From NCBI GenBank assembly GCA_039566865.1, contig CM076948.1, positions 25,977,001-26,041,000 of the forward strand: a DNA stretch of 64,000 nucleotides, in the 5' to 3' direction. Made by a program: the position numbers and the translations under genes. Shown here piece by piece: positions 44,701-59,078 of this stretch (the stretch's first letter is position 1; every line of letters begins with the position of its first letter). A model generated the notes under the pieces. That model worked only from the letters and a program-made list of their open reading frames with translations, made no database searches and was not told where the DNA came from. This stretch comes from Aurelia coerulea. Its lineage: Eukaryota > Cnidaria > Scyphozoa > Semaeostomeae > Ulmaridae.

Positions 44701-47700
44701 TTTCTACCTTGAAATAATCTTCTCAGTACACAAAACCTGTTCATTCTCCTCACATAACGTTGATTTAAACTTGAAGACGGTCTCTATAAAAAGTTGGAGT
44801 TTGGGTAACAATACCGTTGATTTTATTAAGCTCTGTAAACAACCTATTGAATAAATGAAGTATTACCTGCGTATGAAGTTGCTGTACTGTATCAACATTC
44901 ATCTTCAGTCTACCATGCAAATCATCGATAGAAGAAGATTTGTTTGCTCTTTCGGCGTCTAGCTCTGATCTACAAAAAGAAAGGCATGCTTCACACTTCA
45001 TCTTTGACGAAGTAACAAATATAAACTTCTATTTACTGTACTTAAGGCAAGAAGCAGATTAAGCACCGATGAGCAATTATTGCACAAATGCCATCCTTGC
45101 ATTTGAATAGTCTTATAGCTAGACGCTCTGTCGGCGTACAACTCTGATCTACAAAGAGAAATGCACGCTTCACACTTCATCTTTGATGAAGTAACAAATA
45201 TAAACTTCTTTTTGCTTAAAGCAACAAGTAAATTAAGCATCGATGAGCAATTATTGCAAAAGGCCGTTCTTGCTTTTGACTATTCTTAAAGCTACACGCT
45301 CTGTCGGCATCTAACTCTTATCTACAAAGAGAAATGCACGCTTCACACTTCATCTTCAAGGAAGAACGAAAATAAAGTTTTATGTGCTTAAACGAGAAGC
45401 AAAAATGAGCATCGATGAGCAATTATTGCGCATAAATGCCGTTCTTACATTTAAACATTCTTAAAGCTAAACACTCTGTCGGCGTAAAACTCTTGTTTAC
45501 AAAGAGAAATGCACCCTTCACACTTCATCTTCAAGGGAGTAACAAAAATAAAATCTTATGTGCTTAGAAGAGAAGCAAAAATGAGCATCGATGAACAATT
45601 ATGGCGCAAATGTCGTTCTTGTATTCTAATATTCTTAAAGCTAGACACTCTGTCGGCGTATAACTCTGATCTACAAAGAGAAATTCACGCTTCACACTTC
45701 ATCTTCAAGGAAGTAACGAAAATAACATCTTATGTGCCAAGACAAGAAGCAAAAATAAGCATCGATAAGCAATCATTGCACAAAAATGCCGTTTTAAAGC
45801 TAGAAGCTCTGTCGGCGTCTAACTCTGATATACAAAAAGACTGTATGCTTCACACTTCATCTTCAACGAGGGACCCAAAATGGAATCTTCTTATCTGCCT
45901 ACATGAAGCATTTAGTACGTAAATACCGTGCTTGCATTTGAATGGTCTTAAAGCTAGACGGTCTGTCGGTGTATAACTCTGATCCACAAAAAGAAAGGCA
46001 TGCTTCACACTTCATCTCCAACGAAGTACAAAATATAAATTTCCCATTGCTTAGGCAAGAAGTAAAACTGAGCACTTACTCGACATCACTAAGTCTATTC
46101 CTCAGTTGTTGAATGATGACTTGTTGTTGTGACGAATGAGTTCCAATGGCCTAAAGAAGGAAAGAAATTTGAAAATGAAGCTGTCTTTAAGAAGTATATT
46201 TCTGAATTAAGTAAGGAACAGCTGTTCTGTTAGGGTTCTGTTATAACATAGCTGGTCTGATGTTGTTACAACATGAGTGGACTAACAAGGACAGATTTTG
46301 TAAGACAATAGGATGAGTTGCTTTTGATTGACACTGCAATTCAAAGCGATTATCGATCGCAGACAAAGGAAATTCTCCCAACCAGTAAATCAAAACAAGC
46401 AAAGCCGCAAAAGTTTCTCTGAATCCCAAGTAGCTAGCGCGCTCGTTGTGCATTCCAAAAATTGTTTTTGAGAGCAAACATGAGCATATATCGAAAGAAT
46501 AAAGATATATCTACATATCTGCCTCGGGCATTTCATAGGTTTGGTTCAAAAGCCGATTGGGAGGCGATTCGGTTCTCTTCTTTTTTGGGTGTAATGAAAA
46601 CATTTACTGCTCAGCTTCTGAACCAAAGAAATAAAATGCCCGTGGTAGATGTGTAGATATATCCTTCTTTTTTCGATCTATGCTCATGTTTGCTCTTAAA
46701 AAAATTTTTAGAATGCACAACGAGTGCGCTAGTTACCTGGGTTTCAGAGAAACTTTTGCGGCTTTGTTTGTTTTGAATTACTGGTTGAGAGAATTTCCTT
46801 TGTCTGTGAAAGCTAATCGCTTTGAATTCAAGTGTCAACAAAAGCAACTCGTGCTATTGTCTTACAAAATCTGTCCTTGTTGAGTGGACTTGCTACAAGT
46901 CCCTCTCTCTTCTCAGCACGAGTCATGAGATGTACACGTTTATCTTTTGCATCTTATGCTGACAAGAGAGATACCTGTAGCAAGTCCACAATATGAAGGA
47001 AACTGAGATTATAAAGTTTTTGCCTTACTAATCACATTAACAGAGATGAAAAATTTGAATTCCACCACAAATCACATTATCGAATATAATAGCTCCTTGT
47101 TAAAAGGTTGATTAAAACTCCAGAAAAGGATTTGAGCTATATTTGAGTCAACAAATATAAACAAATGGTGCGCACCTGATATTTTTCACTTTCAACTCTT
47201 TTTTCCTCTGAAAAGAAAAATAGAGTCAATTTGATGGAGTCTAAACGGAGTAGCCTACTGATTATGGAATTAAGGATCAAGAAATGAATGAATGAATGAT
47301 TAAATAGAAAAAATCAACAACTAAATAAATGCACCAACGAAATATTCAAACTTAAGAGATACGAACCAGCATAGGGCTCAAATCTTTAAAATAGTGGGTG
47401 TAAAATTGTTCCACGTATTTCTCTGAACTAAAGTGCTTGAAATGAATTTAGCGTAGTTTGCTGTAGATCTGCCGAGGAAATTTTTTGATATCTTGATTAG
47501 TGTCAAAATGGTGGCATTTATTATAGTTGAGGGTGAGATGTCATCAAATTTCTAAATCCTAAACCAGAAGAGCTACAGATTTCTGCTTGCTATCATATTG
47601 TAGGCCTTCATAAACTGTGGCTTCCTTGAAGAGTTTATAATTTTCCCCCTATTGATTTAGGATTTACGATGGTTTTATATTTTTCAAACTTTTCCATGAA

Positions 47701-50700
47701 TTCTGTCAAAAATAATTAAAATGTCATCATTTTGAGTGATCTAAATATCAAAAAATTCCACGGCAGATTTACAGCAAAGAACCATAAGTTCCTTCTTTCG
47801 CACAATTCAATTCAAAGAAAAATGCGATAGAATTGACACCCGCCTTTTTAAAGGCCTGAAAGATTTTAGCGCTATGCAATACGAACCTAGCTCCATTCTT
47901 AGTCGTTCGTTTGTCTTCTTTAATCGTTCATTCGATTCAGCGAGAAGGCTAAGAAAGAAAGTACAAAATCCATCTCTTAAAGTGATGCACCAAAAGGTCT
48001 CAGAAATGAGAATGAAAACAAATGAAAACATAAAGAGAGCAATAAATCTTTTAATAGGAAAAGAAATACATTCAGATGATATAGGATGGCTTCCTTGAGC
48101 AAAAAGGTTTTGAGCTAAATGTATGTCAAAATAATTTTTGTGTGGTTCTAATCTTTAATCTTCATTTGTTCAACCAAGGCAAGAATTTCATATGATATAG
48201 ATTTGAAATAGTGTTGGAACCCTTACTCTTTTTCCGCCTCCAAAGAAGCAATGCTGCTGTTTTGATCCCTGAAAAGGAACAGAAGTATTAAACTTATGTT
48301 TTTATAAGAATCTAAGAATTTAGGCCAGTACTAAAAGTTTCTTAAAATTATCAGATTTTGAGTACTCAAGAGTTTCTTACGAGTTTCTTACTGGCTTCAT
48401 AACAATCTTCATGTTCACTCCCTTTGTCCTCGTGAACATTTCAAAACAAGGTTTTTTAAGCGTTTCCAATGTTTAGACATTACTCAAAGTTAAAGTAAAG
48501 TAAAAATATGTCAAGGATTTCCTTTATCAAAATACGTAGTTTCATAACTCATATTTTCCCAGTCCTTAACTCATATTTTCCCAGTACTGGAGTTTCTTAA
48601 TTTTTTTGGCGATCTGAGAGTTGAGTTTCTTATGGGCAATTTCTTATAAAACGAAATATGTGTATAGCACAAATCATTTTTTGGATTCTTGCTATTCAAA
48701 GTCTAACAATATTATTAATGAATGAAAATATTTGGTGTACTGTACAATGCTTACCGTAGTTTTGCAGCAATTTTCGAGTTTCCTTCCCTGTATAAAAAAG
48801 AGAGCCATAAACTTCTTGCAGGTTTTTGCTGGTGTAAAAACCAATAAACAAGAAAATGAAACACGAAGTGGAAGATGCTGCAATCCAGTATAATAACTGG
48901 AACATTCATTTCTGCATTAATGCAAATATCAAAAGTATTTTCATAGATGGTACATGAACTCAGCAATCCTGAGAAAGTGGATCGAAAAACTATCGAATGA
49001 GTCAATAAAGGGGCCCGGTGTTTGAAAAGATGCTGCACTCTTAAAGACAAATGACGGATATATGGTGCCTAGTTTGAAAATAGAACAAATGATGGCTGAG
49101 TGCTTTCATTTGTCCAATTGATTTGCTAATCTCTCAAGATCATCAAATACAATTGAATACAATAGGCTATATTTAGATTGCCCAGGCCCCTGATTTAAAT
49201 CGCCTTATATCTCCGTCATTTGTCTTTAATATCAAAGCAATAATACAGAAAACTGTCTTGTTTTATTTTCCGATATGTCCAATTAGGCTCAGTACTTTAC
49301 CCGGCTTTAATCAGCCATTCCTTCCCGTCGATATGGGATATTTCCTGCATGAAGCCCCTTCGAAAACCTGCGAAAACGAATGAAAACAATGAGCAACATT
49401 TCCCTTTGTTTTCCTTTCTAGCAATTATGACTCTTACATGTATTCATTTATTATGTCCTCTTGGGAGAATGGAATCCCCCAGAATAAGTTATTCGTGCAA
49501 GGGGAAAGACTTTTTCATTCCCCCAAGAGGATAACACATGCTAAAGCGTGCCCAAGTCATTGCTCGAAGGTAAACAAATTAGGGAAACTTGCTCACGATT
49601 TTAGCACATTTTTCAAGGTTTCTCGAAGGGAATGTTTCGGAAAACCCCTTGTAAAATCTGAACAGAATGACCGATTTCAGCTAGGAAAAATTCTAAAAAG
49701 AATTGAACATGTTAGCTATTCAATCAGATATTGCACAATATCATTGCTTATCTATTCAGGGAGCAGCAGCCTCTCAAACGCAGGGCCTTTTTTGACTCGA
49801 CCGGAGTTTCCCAAATTTTCCATTGATGGACCGGTGAACAGGATAAGGAAGAGAAACAGGATAAGTGCATGCATAAGAAATAGAAGAAATTTAACAAGAC
49901 TAAAACATCAGAGTCTCATACCTTTGTTCTTGTACCCATGTATTCACATTTTCAACGACAGCCTCACTTTCACGGGTAAGCCTGTCACTGTTTGATCGTG
50001 CGTCGTTTAGGGATTTGCGCGTTTCTTGTAACTGCAAGGGAAAGAGAGAATACTTCAGCTGGATTAAGCAGAAAGACGACCAAACGGATATAACTTTGTG
50101 TATGAAAACCCCGGAAAGCCAGCTAAATTCATGATAATAGGCATGCAAGAAATTTAGCAGCAAATAATTGTTGATGCAATTGAGAGAAATGTCTTTTTAG
50201 AGGCTGATTACATGAGAGTTTTCAGCACGTCCGTAGCTTTAGCCGGGCTGCCCGGGGCGTCACGGTCAAAGCGTTGCAAAAACAAAGTTGCGATTACATG
50301 ATAAAAATTTCAGCCTGGTCTGCCGGCCAAACGAGCTGAAAATTTCTATATAATCGCAAATCACAATTTTTAACCAGGCTGGAATTACTGGAGCATGTGC
50401 ATGCCAGCCTTGGTGGAAACCACCGTATAATCGCTGCAAATTTCAGCCAGGTCAAAGTTAGAAACGGGCTGAAAACTCTCATATAATCAGCCCCTTAAAG
50501 ACTGGTCACAGGAACTACAAACCAAATATTTGAAATATTCGATGACGAATCTGTTACCTCTTCATAAATTTTATTTTGTTTGCTTGCTGCTGTCTTTAAT
50601 TCTTGCTTTGTGCGATCAACCTTCAAAATAAGTGAAGATAATTGAAACAATAAAAAAACTATGATTCAGGCTAAAAACTTAGACACTCATTAAAAGATAT

Positions 50701-53700
50701 TTGAACAACTGAATCCAATATTGATCCTCGCTTAGTTCAGGGCTACCACACAAGCCCAATTAAATCATTTGAAAGATGGATGTGAAGTCTGATATGTGAA
50801 ATCCATCACAATTTTGAAGCTGTTCATCTCAAATGTGATAAGCAGGAAAGTCTTCATCATATCACTTGGAAATTCATCAGAGCATACGATCTGCCCAGGG
50901 AGTAAATGAATTTCCAACCAAGTAGGGAATTTTAAAAACCATAATATTTGGGTCGAAAGTTTAGAATTTTCACCAATTTGCAATTATTTGGTTGCAAGCT
51001 ACCTGATCTCGTAGCTTAACTTATTCGTTTGTATGTTGTTCGTCTACGTTTTCATTCTCTCGTTGTTTTCTTTCCATGATGTTCTTGTATCGTCCTCGTT
51101 TTGTTTCACGTAACCATGGGGTAGCCGTGTCATTTCGCTCCACGGGGTATGGTCCCTGCAGTGTCGTATGGTTGTAGTTAGAAAGTATATTAGGATGCAG
51201 CTTATATTGTAAATTTTTATCGAAATGTAAAAAATAGATTTAAAGATACACTGACCTCCTCTTCCCTTAGTTTCAACTTCTCTTGGACCGTTGTAAGTTC
51301 AGTTTTAAGTGTTATAACTTGTTCATCTCTCTTCGCCAAATCTTTATTTGTCCTTTTCGCTCGTTCATGTGCTGAAGATAATTGTTCCTTCATTTCTGCC
51401 ATGTTAGCGGAGACCGAAGAAATCTATGGAGTAGATTACAAAATGAATCATAAATCGCTTTTCACAATATACAATTAGCTATTTCTACTAAAGACTCAAT
51501 TCAATTTAATTCAATTTAATTCAAAGAAATACATCCTAATACAAGGTTAGCAGTAAAAATGCGTATTCTATACGACCCAGGAGAAGCATTATGAAGACAA
51601 ACAAGAAACTGTTGAATTTTCCATTACCTCTCCAGTGGCATTTCTGTTCTTCTCTTGGGTTTTCTTCAGTTCACCCTTCAGTTTCTTGACTTTCTCGTCA
51701 TATGCCAAAAACTGTAAAAAATTTATAAAAATGCTAAATTATCATGATAACTGTCATCATCAACAAAGACAGATTTTGTAAAACAATAGCATGAATGGCA
51801 TTTGATTGACACCGACAAGGACAGATTATGTAAGACAATAGCATGAATTGCATTTGATTGACACCGACAAGGACAGATTCTGTAAGACAATAGCATGATT
51901 TGCTTTTGTTGACACCTGAATTCAAAGCGATTAGCGATCACAGACAAAGGAAATTCCCTAAACCAGTATTTCAAAACAAATACGACCGCAAAAGATTCTC
52001 TGAAACCCAGGTAGCTGTGTAATCTATTTAATTCGTTCAGAAGCTGAGCAGTAAGTGTTTTTATCACACCCAAGAATATAAGAAAATTGAATCGCCTCCC
52101 AATCGGCTTTTGAATGAAATAAATAAAATGCCCGAGAGGTAGATGTGTAGAGATATCCCTCTTCTGTCGATATATTCTCATGTTTGCTCTTAAAAACAAT
52201 TTCTAGAATGCAAAACGAGCGAGCTAGCTACCTGGGCTTCAGAGACATTTTTGCGACTTTGCTTGTTTTGAGTTACTGATTGAGAGAATTTTCTTTGTCT
52301 TTGATCGCTAATCACTTTGAATTACGGTGTCAAATGTCAATCAAAAGCAACTGATGCTATTGTCTTACAAAATCTGCATTATCATAATTATTCCTAATGG
52401 TTAAGATCCAAATACAAAGAGTCCTACCTGTTGTTCCATAACTTGTTTTCTTTGCTTCAACGATGATATTTCACTTTTAAATGACGCAGTTTCCTTTGAT
52501 CTATTTGCAAGCTGGAGAGCAAAAAAAAGATGCTTGCATATGATTAAAACAGCCAAATCTTAATCAAATTAATTTAACTGAAAATGATGCTCATCTATGC
52601 AATATTTAAATGAATATGAATAGCATTTTAAAGAAATAAACATTTTATCTACCGGGTGACTCAAAAAATATCCCCTTGTTTGAAATATGATTGCAGCAAA
52701 AGTAGTTGCACAAAAATTATAGGGATTGATTTTTCTAATAGCTAAAAGATTGAAGTATTTTTTGTATTTGTTGGTAATTTTTAAAATCATAGTCTGTAGA
52801 CAACTTCAAAAGACTGAAAAAATCAGACTATCAGAACAGCCAGGAAATGGCCTAAAACGTATGATCAAATCTTCCAGGTTGTTTGAAATGTATTCAAAAT
52901 CCTGTTTAGAATTAGCATGACTAGCAAAATGATGAAATGAAAGTGACACGGAAACTGAAATTAATATCTTATTTATTGTTTTGAAAGGAGGATTATCGGA
53001 AATGCCTTTGATCATGCATTTTTAGGTCACTTTCTGAATGTTGTACAAGACTACACAACATTTTCAATTTGAACATTTTCAGTTTCAATGTTAAATGTCA
53101 CATCAAAAGACAAATTACCTGTTCCATGCATTCTCTTAAATTGCCTTGAACTCCAGACAGCTGCACTTTCAAATTCTGATTTGCTTGTTCAGCACCAGAG
53201 GCCTGCAAAAAGGGATAAGCTAAATAAGACAAAAGATGAGATAACAGCAATGTTTAAGTCCCTGCAAGTCATGACATAACTATCTGTGGAAATCAGCTAA
53301 AATCCCAAGAAGCTAAAAGTAAAAGCCCAAAGAAGCTAAAAGCCCAAAGTTCCTGCTAAGTCATTTATTTCAAAAAGAAAACTGTAATATTAGAATTTTA
53401 CACCAACCATTTTAAAGATTTGAGCCCTATGTTATGAAAGTGCACAAAATGCATCACCATGTCAGAATAGCGTTTCTTAGGATAAGGCGATTTAGAAAAT
53501 GACAGATACATACTTCAGCCTGAGCGACTCTCATTTGTTCTTTCACTTTGTTTAATTCACCCTGCAGTTGCTGTACGATTTCATCATGTCTTGCAATCTG
53601 CATACAAAATGTGTTTGCTCAGAGGTCTCGTCCATAGCCAAGAGAAGACTCTAGTTTTTGATTCATTAATCTCAACGATAACCAAACGAATAAATCATAT

Positions 53701-56700
53701 AAATCTGCGCTTGTATTTATAGAAATCAACAGTTCAAATTCCAGTAAACTTTAGTTCAGATGCTTTGTCTAGGAAAACCAAAAAATTACTTCTATTCTAT
53801 TACAATCATGTCTCTTGAGAGTTTCTTATTCGCACTTGTCTTAAAAGTGTCTCTTGAGAGAGTTTGACCCATAGACTCAAGCAAGGGAAAATTTTGTAAA
53901 ACAAAGGATACCGTTCCTTTCAAGACAAAGCGATTTGACAGCTTCGTGAATAGATTTCACACATTCAACGCAGCCGACCATAACGTTTTGCTTTCTCTGT
54001 TTATTTTGATTTGACTGAGTGCATTCATAGGTGTGAACCCTATTCTTCAGAAAGACAAATTGCTTTGTCTTTTCTGAAACCGTTTCCTTTGTATTACAAA
54101 ATTTTCCCTTGCTATAGACTCATCATCGTTCATAACAAAAAGAGTGTCTGAGGATGACAGAACGAGATATTCTGAGAAAAACACTGCTGTGAAGTGTTTT
54201 ATCTAAAAAATCTGCAATCTTAGAATGGCTTCCAGAATTTTGGTCCGTGTGAAATTCCTTGTCAACAGAAGGCCTCCAAAAACAGAAAGCCCTGTGACCA
54301 GCTGCCGCAGTGAGGCTTTCAGCAAATTTAGTATATACAATAGTGGAAACAATTCTCATAGTTCCTTTTCAAGCTCTAGAAGCTCTAGCTCATTTTATGA
54401 AATAAGTCAAAGTCTTAAAGTCTATATCAAATTAGATGTCATGTGGAATTTGCGATAACGTAAATCACTTATCCACAACACTTCAACTGTTTTTATTGGC
54501 GGAAATTTTCACGTGACAACTAATCTAGGCAGACTTTAGTTTAACCATGTTGCTCTAACTAAATGACAGCTAATGCCAAAAATTATGGGATAAGAAATGA
54601 CATGGTGATAAAAACGAGTTAAAAAGTAGATACTAACTTCGCTATTTTGGTTAGAAATCTTTCTTTGAGTTCCTTGCAAATCTGCACGGAGTACTCTTAC
54701 TTCACCATCCTTTGTTGCAAGCTGCAAGATCAAAAGTTATGAATCCATCAAGATAAAAATTTATGAATTCATCACTTAAATGAGCCGAGGAACGAATAAA
54801 AAAACTCTTGAGTGCACACTCCTTATTTGAGTTAGGTTGAGAGTATGCGACTCCATAAGTAATCTTGCAAGCATTTCTGAAGCTGCATTTTGACAAGATT
54901 GTAAGCAATATCTTTACAATAAAAGAAAATTGGCTTTTACTGAGCAAAGTGATTATGGTTAGATCTTCCAGTCGTGTGTACGTGTTCAAAATGAAGCAGC
55001 CCCATGTATATGCAATGAATATCAAGGTCTTCACAACTCTTTAAATTTAATTCCGTCTTGAGAAATTTGATACTCACATCTTCAAGCAATGCTCGATTCT
55101 TTTGTAAACAAGTGCTCAATTCTTCTCTTAACTGCACATTCGAATTTTCTTTTTCTTTCACCTAAAAATAAAAAAACTATACAGTAGCTAAAACTCTCCT
55201 TTTATGGTTGGCTCATTAATTCATTCATTCATTCATTTATTCATTCATTCATTCATTCATTCATTCATTCATTTATTCATTCATTCTCTGAAGCAAAATC
55301 AAGACAAAGTCAGAATCCACAATTGGAATATCTTTGGTTCTTTCAATTAATGACATTCAAGCGCAGGGGAATATCCTTATAGAATTGTCTCTTTCCAGAA
55401 AATGATCGTCGTGGGAACATTCATCATTAAATACTAAGATTCAGTTCAGTAAGAATAAAAAAAATCAACATACCTCCATTTTTAAGTCAGAATTTTGTTC
55501 TTTTAAACTTGCAATATTTTCAACGTGCTCGTTGTTTGCAGTTTGAGATTGTCGCAACTAAAAGGAAAAAGTATGTCATTATTGAAAATCTGATTTTGTG
55601 TTCCCCAAAATTTGGAAAATTCGCCCAGGACGTTTTACACTTGTGAACCATTTACTATATAAAATAAACAAAAACTTACATGTTTCTGAGTCTCCTTCAA
55701 CTGCATTTGCACATTTGATAAACTATTTTTGATGTCTTCAATGACTCTGGTTTGATCTCCAAGCTTAAACAAATGAAAGATTATTTTAGCATACCGTAAA
55801 AGCTCCATTCAGCCCCTCTCTATGAAGCCCCCTCTCTATTAAGCCCCCTCTCTAATAAGCTCCTCTTTCTAAGGCCAAAATTTCAAATAAGTCCCCTCTC
55901 TCTTCTAAGCACCCCCCACAAATTTAAAACACCAGAGATTCTCCATTTACTTATGTAAACAAGTTTGCATGTCAATTTTGACATGGTTTGGGACAAAAAC
56001 AGTGCAAATTTATGTATCTCTGACTCCTAAAATTGTATGCTGATTCCGCAAAATATGGGGTAAAAGAAAAAAAAACCATCATTTCTATCCTTGTCATTTG
56101 AGAAAGTGGATTAGCCCCCCTCTCTAATGGCCCAGTCACCTTTACGCCCCCTCTGGAGTCTACGAAATTAAATAAGCCCTAAGGGGGCTTAATAGAGCTT
56201 CTACTATATTCTTAACTCTTTGAATATATGATAACTGACCGTTGCTTTCAATATTACTTTGAAGCATAAAATTATCACTAGACTGAGTCAAAATTAGAAA
56301 GCAGTACAGGTATACATTTGGTGGCCTCACCATGCACATTAAGAAACATACATTGTACTCACCAACGAACATGTGATTTTTATGTCAATTCTTCTGTGCA
56401 GTGTGTTCTGTCGTCGCCACCTTAACTGACTGCGCATGGTGCTTCGCAGTGGATTGTTTTGTCACAGGGGGACAAAGGGGAAAGTGAAGGAAAAAGAAAG
56501 AAGAATGGTCTTACCTGAAGTCTTAGATTTTCAACTTGATGATGAGAATCATTTAGTTCCATTTCATAATGCTGAATCGTCATCTGAGATTGAGTATTCT
56601 ACGAAATAACCAGTTTGACATTTAAAAGCATTGATTCCATGACAAGAAACAAGATGGAAATATTTCTGGTTCGAAGAAAGTAAACGAGAAAAACTGTTTT

Positions 56701-59007
56701 TTCAAGACAGAGGAACAAGAAGAACCGTATCATAAAATTTGAAATCCTGATAGACCTTTTAGCTACTCTACAAAGGATTTGTATCAAAAGAAATTTTGAT
56801 ATATTTTGTAGAATTTTCGACTGTGCACAACGGCGATAGAAGCTCTAACGACACTTAATCGAGCATTTCGTATAAAAATGTATGAAAATATCACTCGATC
56901 CGCACTCTTTTGTAGAACAGCTAAAAGGTCTATAGAAAGATTTTATTTTTCATGATTCTAAGAGAGAAAAAATTTCCACAAAGCTTTATTTAGCAAATAC
57001 GGTTGCTCCTGATCAAAAATCTCTGAATCGAAAACATCTAAGCATGGCTTGGTATTCAGTGTTACACACAATCTAAACACAAGACAAGAAGGAGTAATGA
57101 AATTGACAAGAAAAACGCGACAGACCTCCTCCATAGCTTCTTTGAATCTTTTCTGCGAAGCGGCATAATCAGTTTTCAGTTGCTCAATTTGCTTTACGTA
57201 TCCCCCGATCTATCAATAGATTTGATGAAACAAAATAGATCAAGGTTTCAATCATCAATTAATCAATCAATTAATCAATTAATCAATTTAAGGCAACCAG
57301 AGATACTTGGAATATCTAAGCTGGGAACAAGGAAACAAGGAAACAAGTAAAAATGTGAAAGTAATCTATGTAAAGAAAACAAATGTGTGTAAAATCATTA
57401 GTTCCGGAACAGATAGATGGATTTTGTAATTCGTCGAACAAGAAACAAGGGAACAATATGAAAAATAAATAGGGAGCAAAGGGGAACTTTAACCCCCCCC
57501 CCCCTTAGAGGGATATAATTTCTTCTAGCTCTTAAAACAAACTTGTGTAAAATCATTAGTTCGTGAACGAATAGATGGATTTTGTAATTTGTCGAAAGGG
57601 AACAATGGAACAATATGAAAAATGAATAGGGAACAAAAGGGAACTTTAACCCCCCTTGGAGGGATGTCATTTCTTCTTGCTCTTAACCATTTAAGGACAA
57701 GTGTTCGTTCTAGTGTTACAGCAAATAATGGCTGTGTTCATAACACATTCCAGCTTGAAAAGCTTCGTTGTATTTTAGTAAATAAATGAATGTCTGATGA
57801 ATGAATGAATGAATGGATGAATGAATGAATGATCACCTCTTGTGCCTTTAGATACAATTCATCAGAAGCTGCCTTATTGTCAGTCTGCAACTTCCTAACT
57901 GACTTCTCCAGTTTTACATTCTATACATGCAAGAAGAAGCGAAGAGTTACCGAAAAACAGTCAATTTAAAGTGGGACAAATCTTTATAAAATTCAGCAAA
58001 CAATTTGGCAAAGTCGAGTCTGTTGCGTATGCCTTAAACAACATCTGAAAATATTTGTAACTCTTTCCTCAAAGAATATTACAAGATCATAAATAAATCT
58101 TCTAAGTACCATGAGCTTTTCCATAAAATAAACAATTTTTAACGAATTCGTTTTCAGTATTTTTTGTTTTGGTAATCAAGGCTATCGGCTTTAAGAAATA
58201 TCTTTCAACGTTAAAAGAAAATAAATCATTCATTTCGTATGTTTCAATCAAAATTTCCAAAAAGCTCACAATCATATTGAATATCTGGACGTAAATGCCA
58301 TACAAGCAGAAGGATCAGAATCAGGGTGCTAAAAATAATAACGACATGTAAAAATATGATATTATAAAGTCATCAGAGTAAACTTACATCAGCTACCCTT
58401 GTGCTTAATTGTTCTTGTGTTGCAGCCAAATTTCTCTCTAGAAGTTGGCCTTTTTCTTCGTGATGTGCGAGCTAAAAGGATAGTAAGAATAACAGAGAAA
58501 TATTAAAGAGAGACATACTTCGTTCTGTACAAAAACTGTCAAAAAGTAATAGTGAAACAACAAATAATGATAGATAAAACATGAAGAAAAGAAGATAATA
58601 TTATATGAAAATATTCGAAGAAGGAAAGGCCAAGATACCAGCGTAGATCGTCGGACCCGAAGATGCTTGGGGTGATGAATATATGAAAAAGTTTGAGGCA
58701 GAAACACCACAACACGACGAAGAAACAACAGCAAATGAAAAATCTGTGTGAATTCAATAATGTGAGGTAATATATTTATTCTTTAAATTCACACACATTC
58801 GCTCGTCTCTGCTTACAAACCTAAACATTATATATTGTGAAAAATACCTGTTGTGCTGTATCTTTATAGCGCTGTCGTAAATCAGACAGCTCGTTACGAA
58901 ATTGTCCAACTTCATTCGACAGAGATGCATTCTAAGAGAAGAAACGTCATGTTTTGAAACTTCTTTTGAAATTATATTTATTTATCAATCAATCAATCTA
59001 TCCATCC

Positions 59008-59078
<71 letters not shown>

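Noticed and set aside
49438..49995. Plus-strand open frame of 185 codons
   Set aside because: No recognisable domain; its end is antisense to exon c23. A short inverted repeat (CCTCTTGGGAG near 49453 and CCCCCAAGAGG near 49520) lies at its start.
51723..52199. Minus-strand open frames of 60-158 codons in the family A copies (also at 46241, 46680, 63189, 31459, 16435)
   Set aside because: All lie in the inverted arms of the MITE and translate the same non-coding sequence; no transposase motif.
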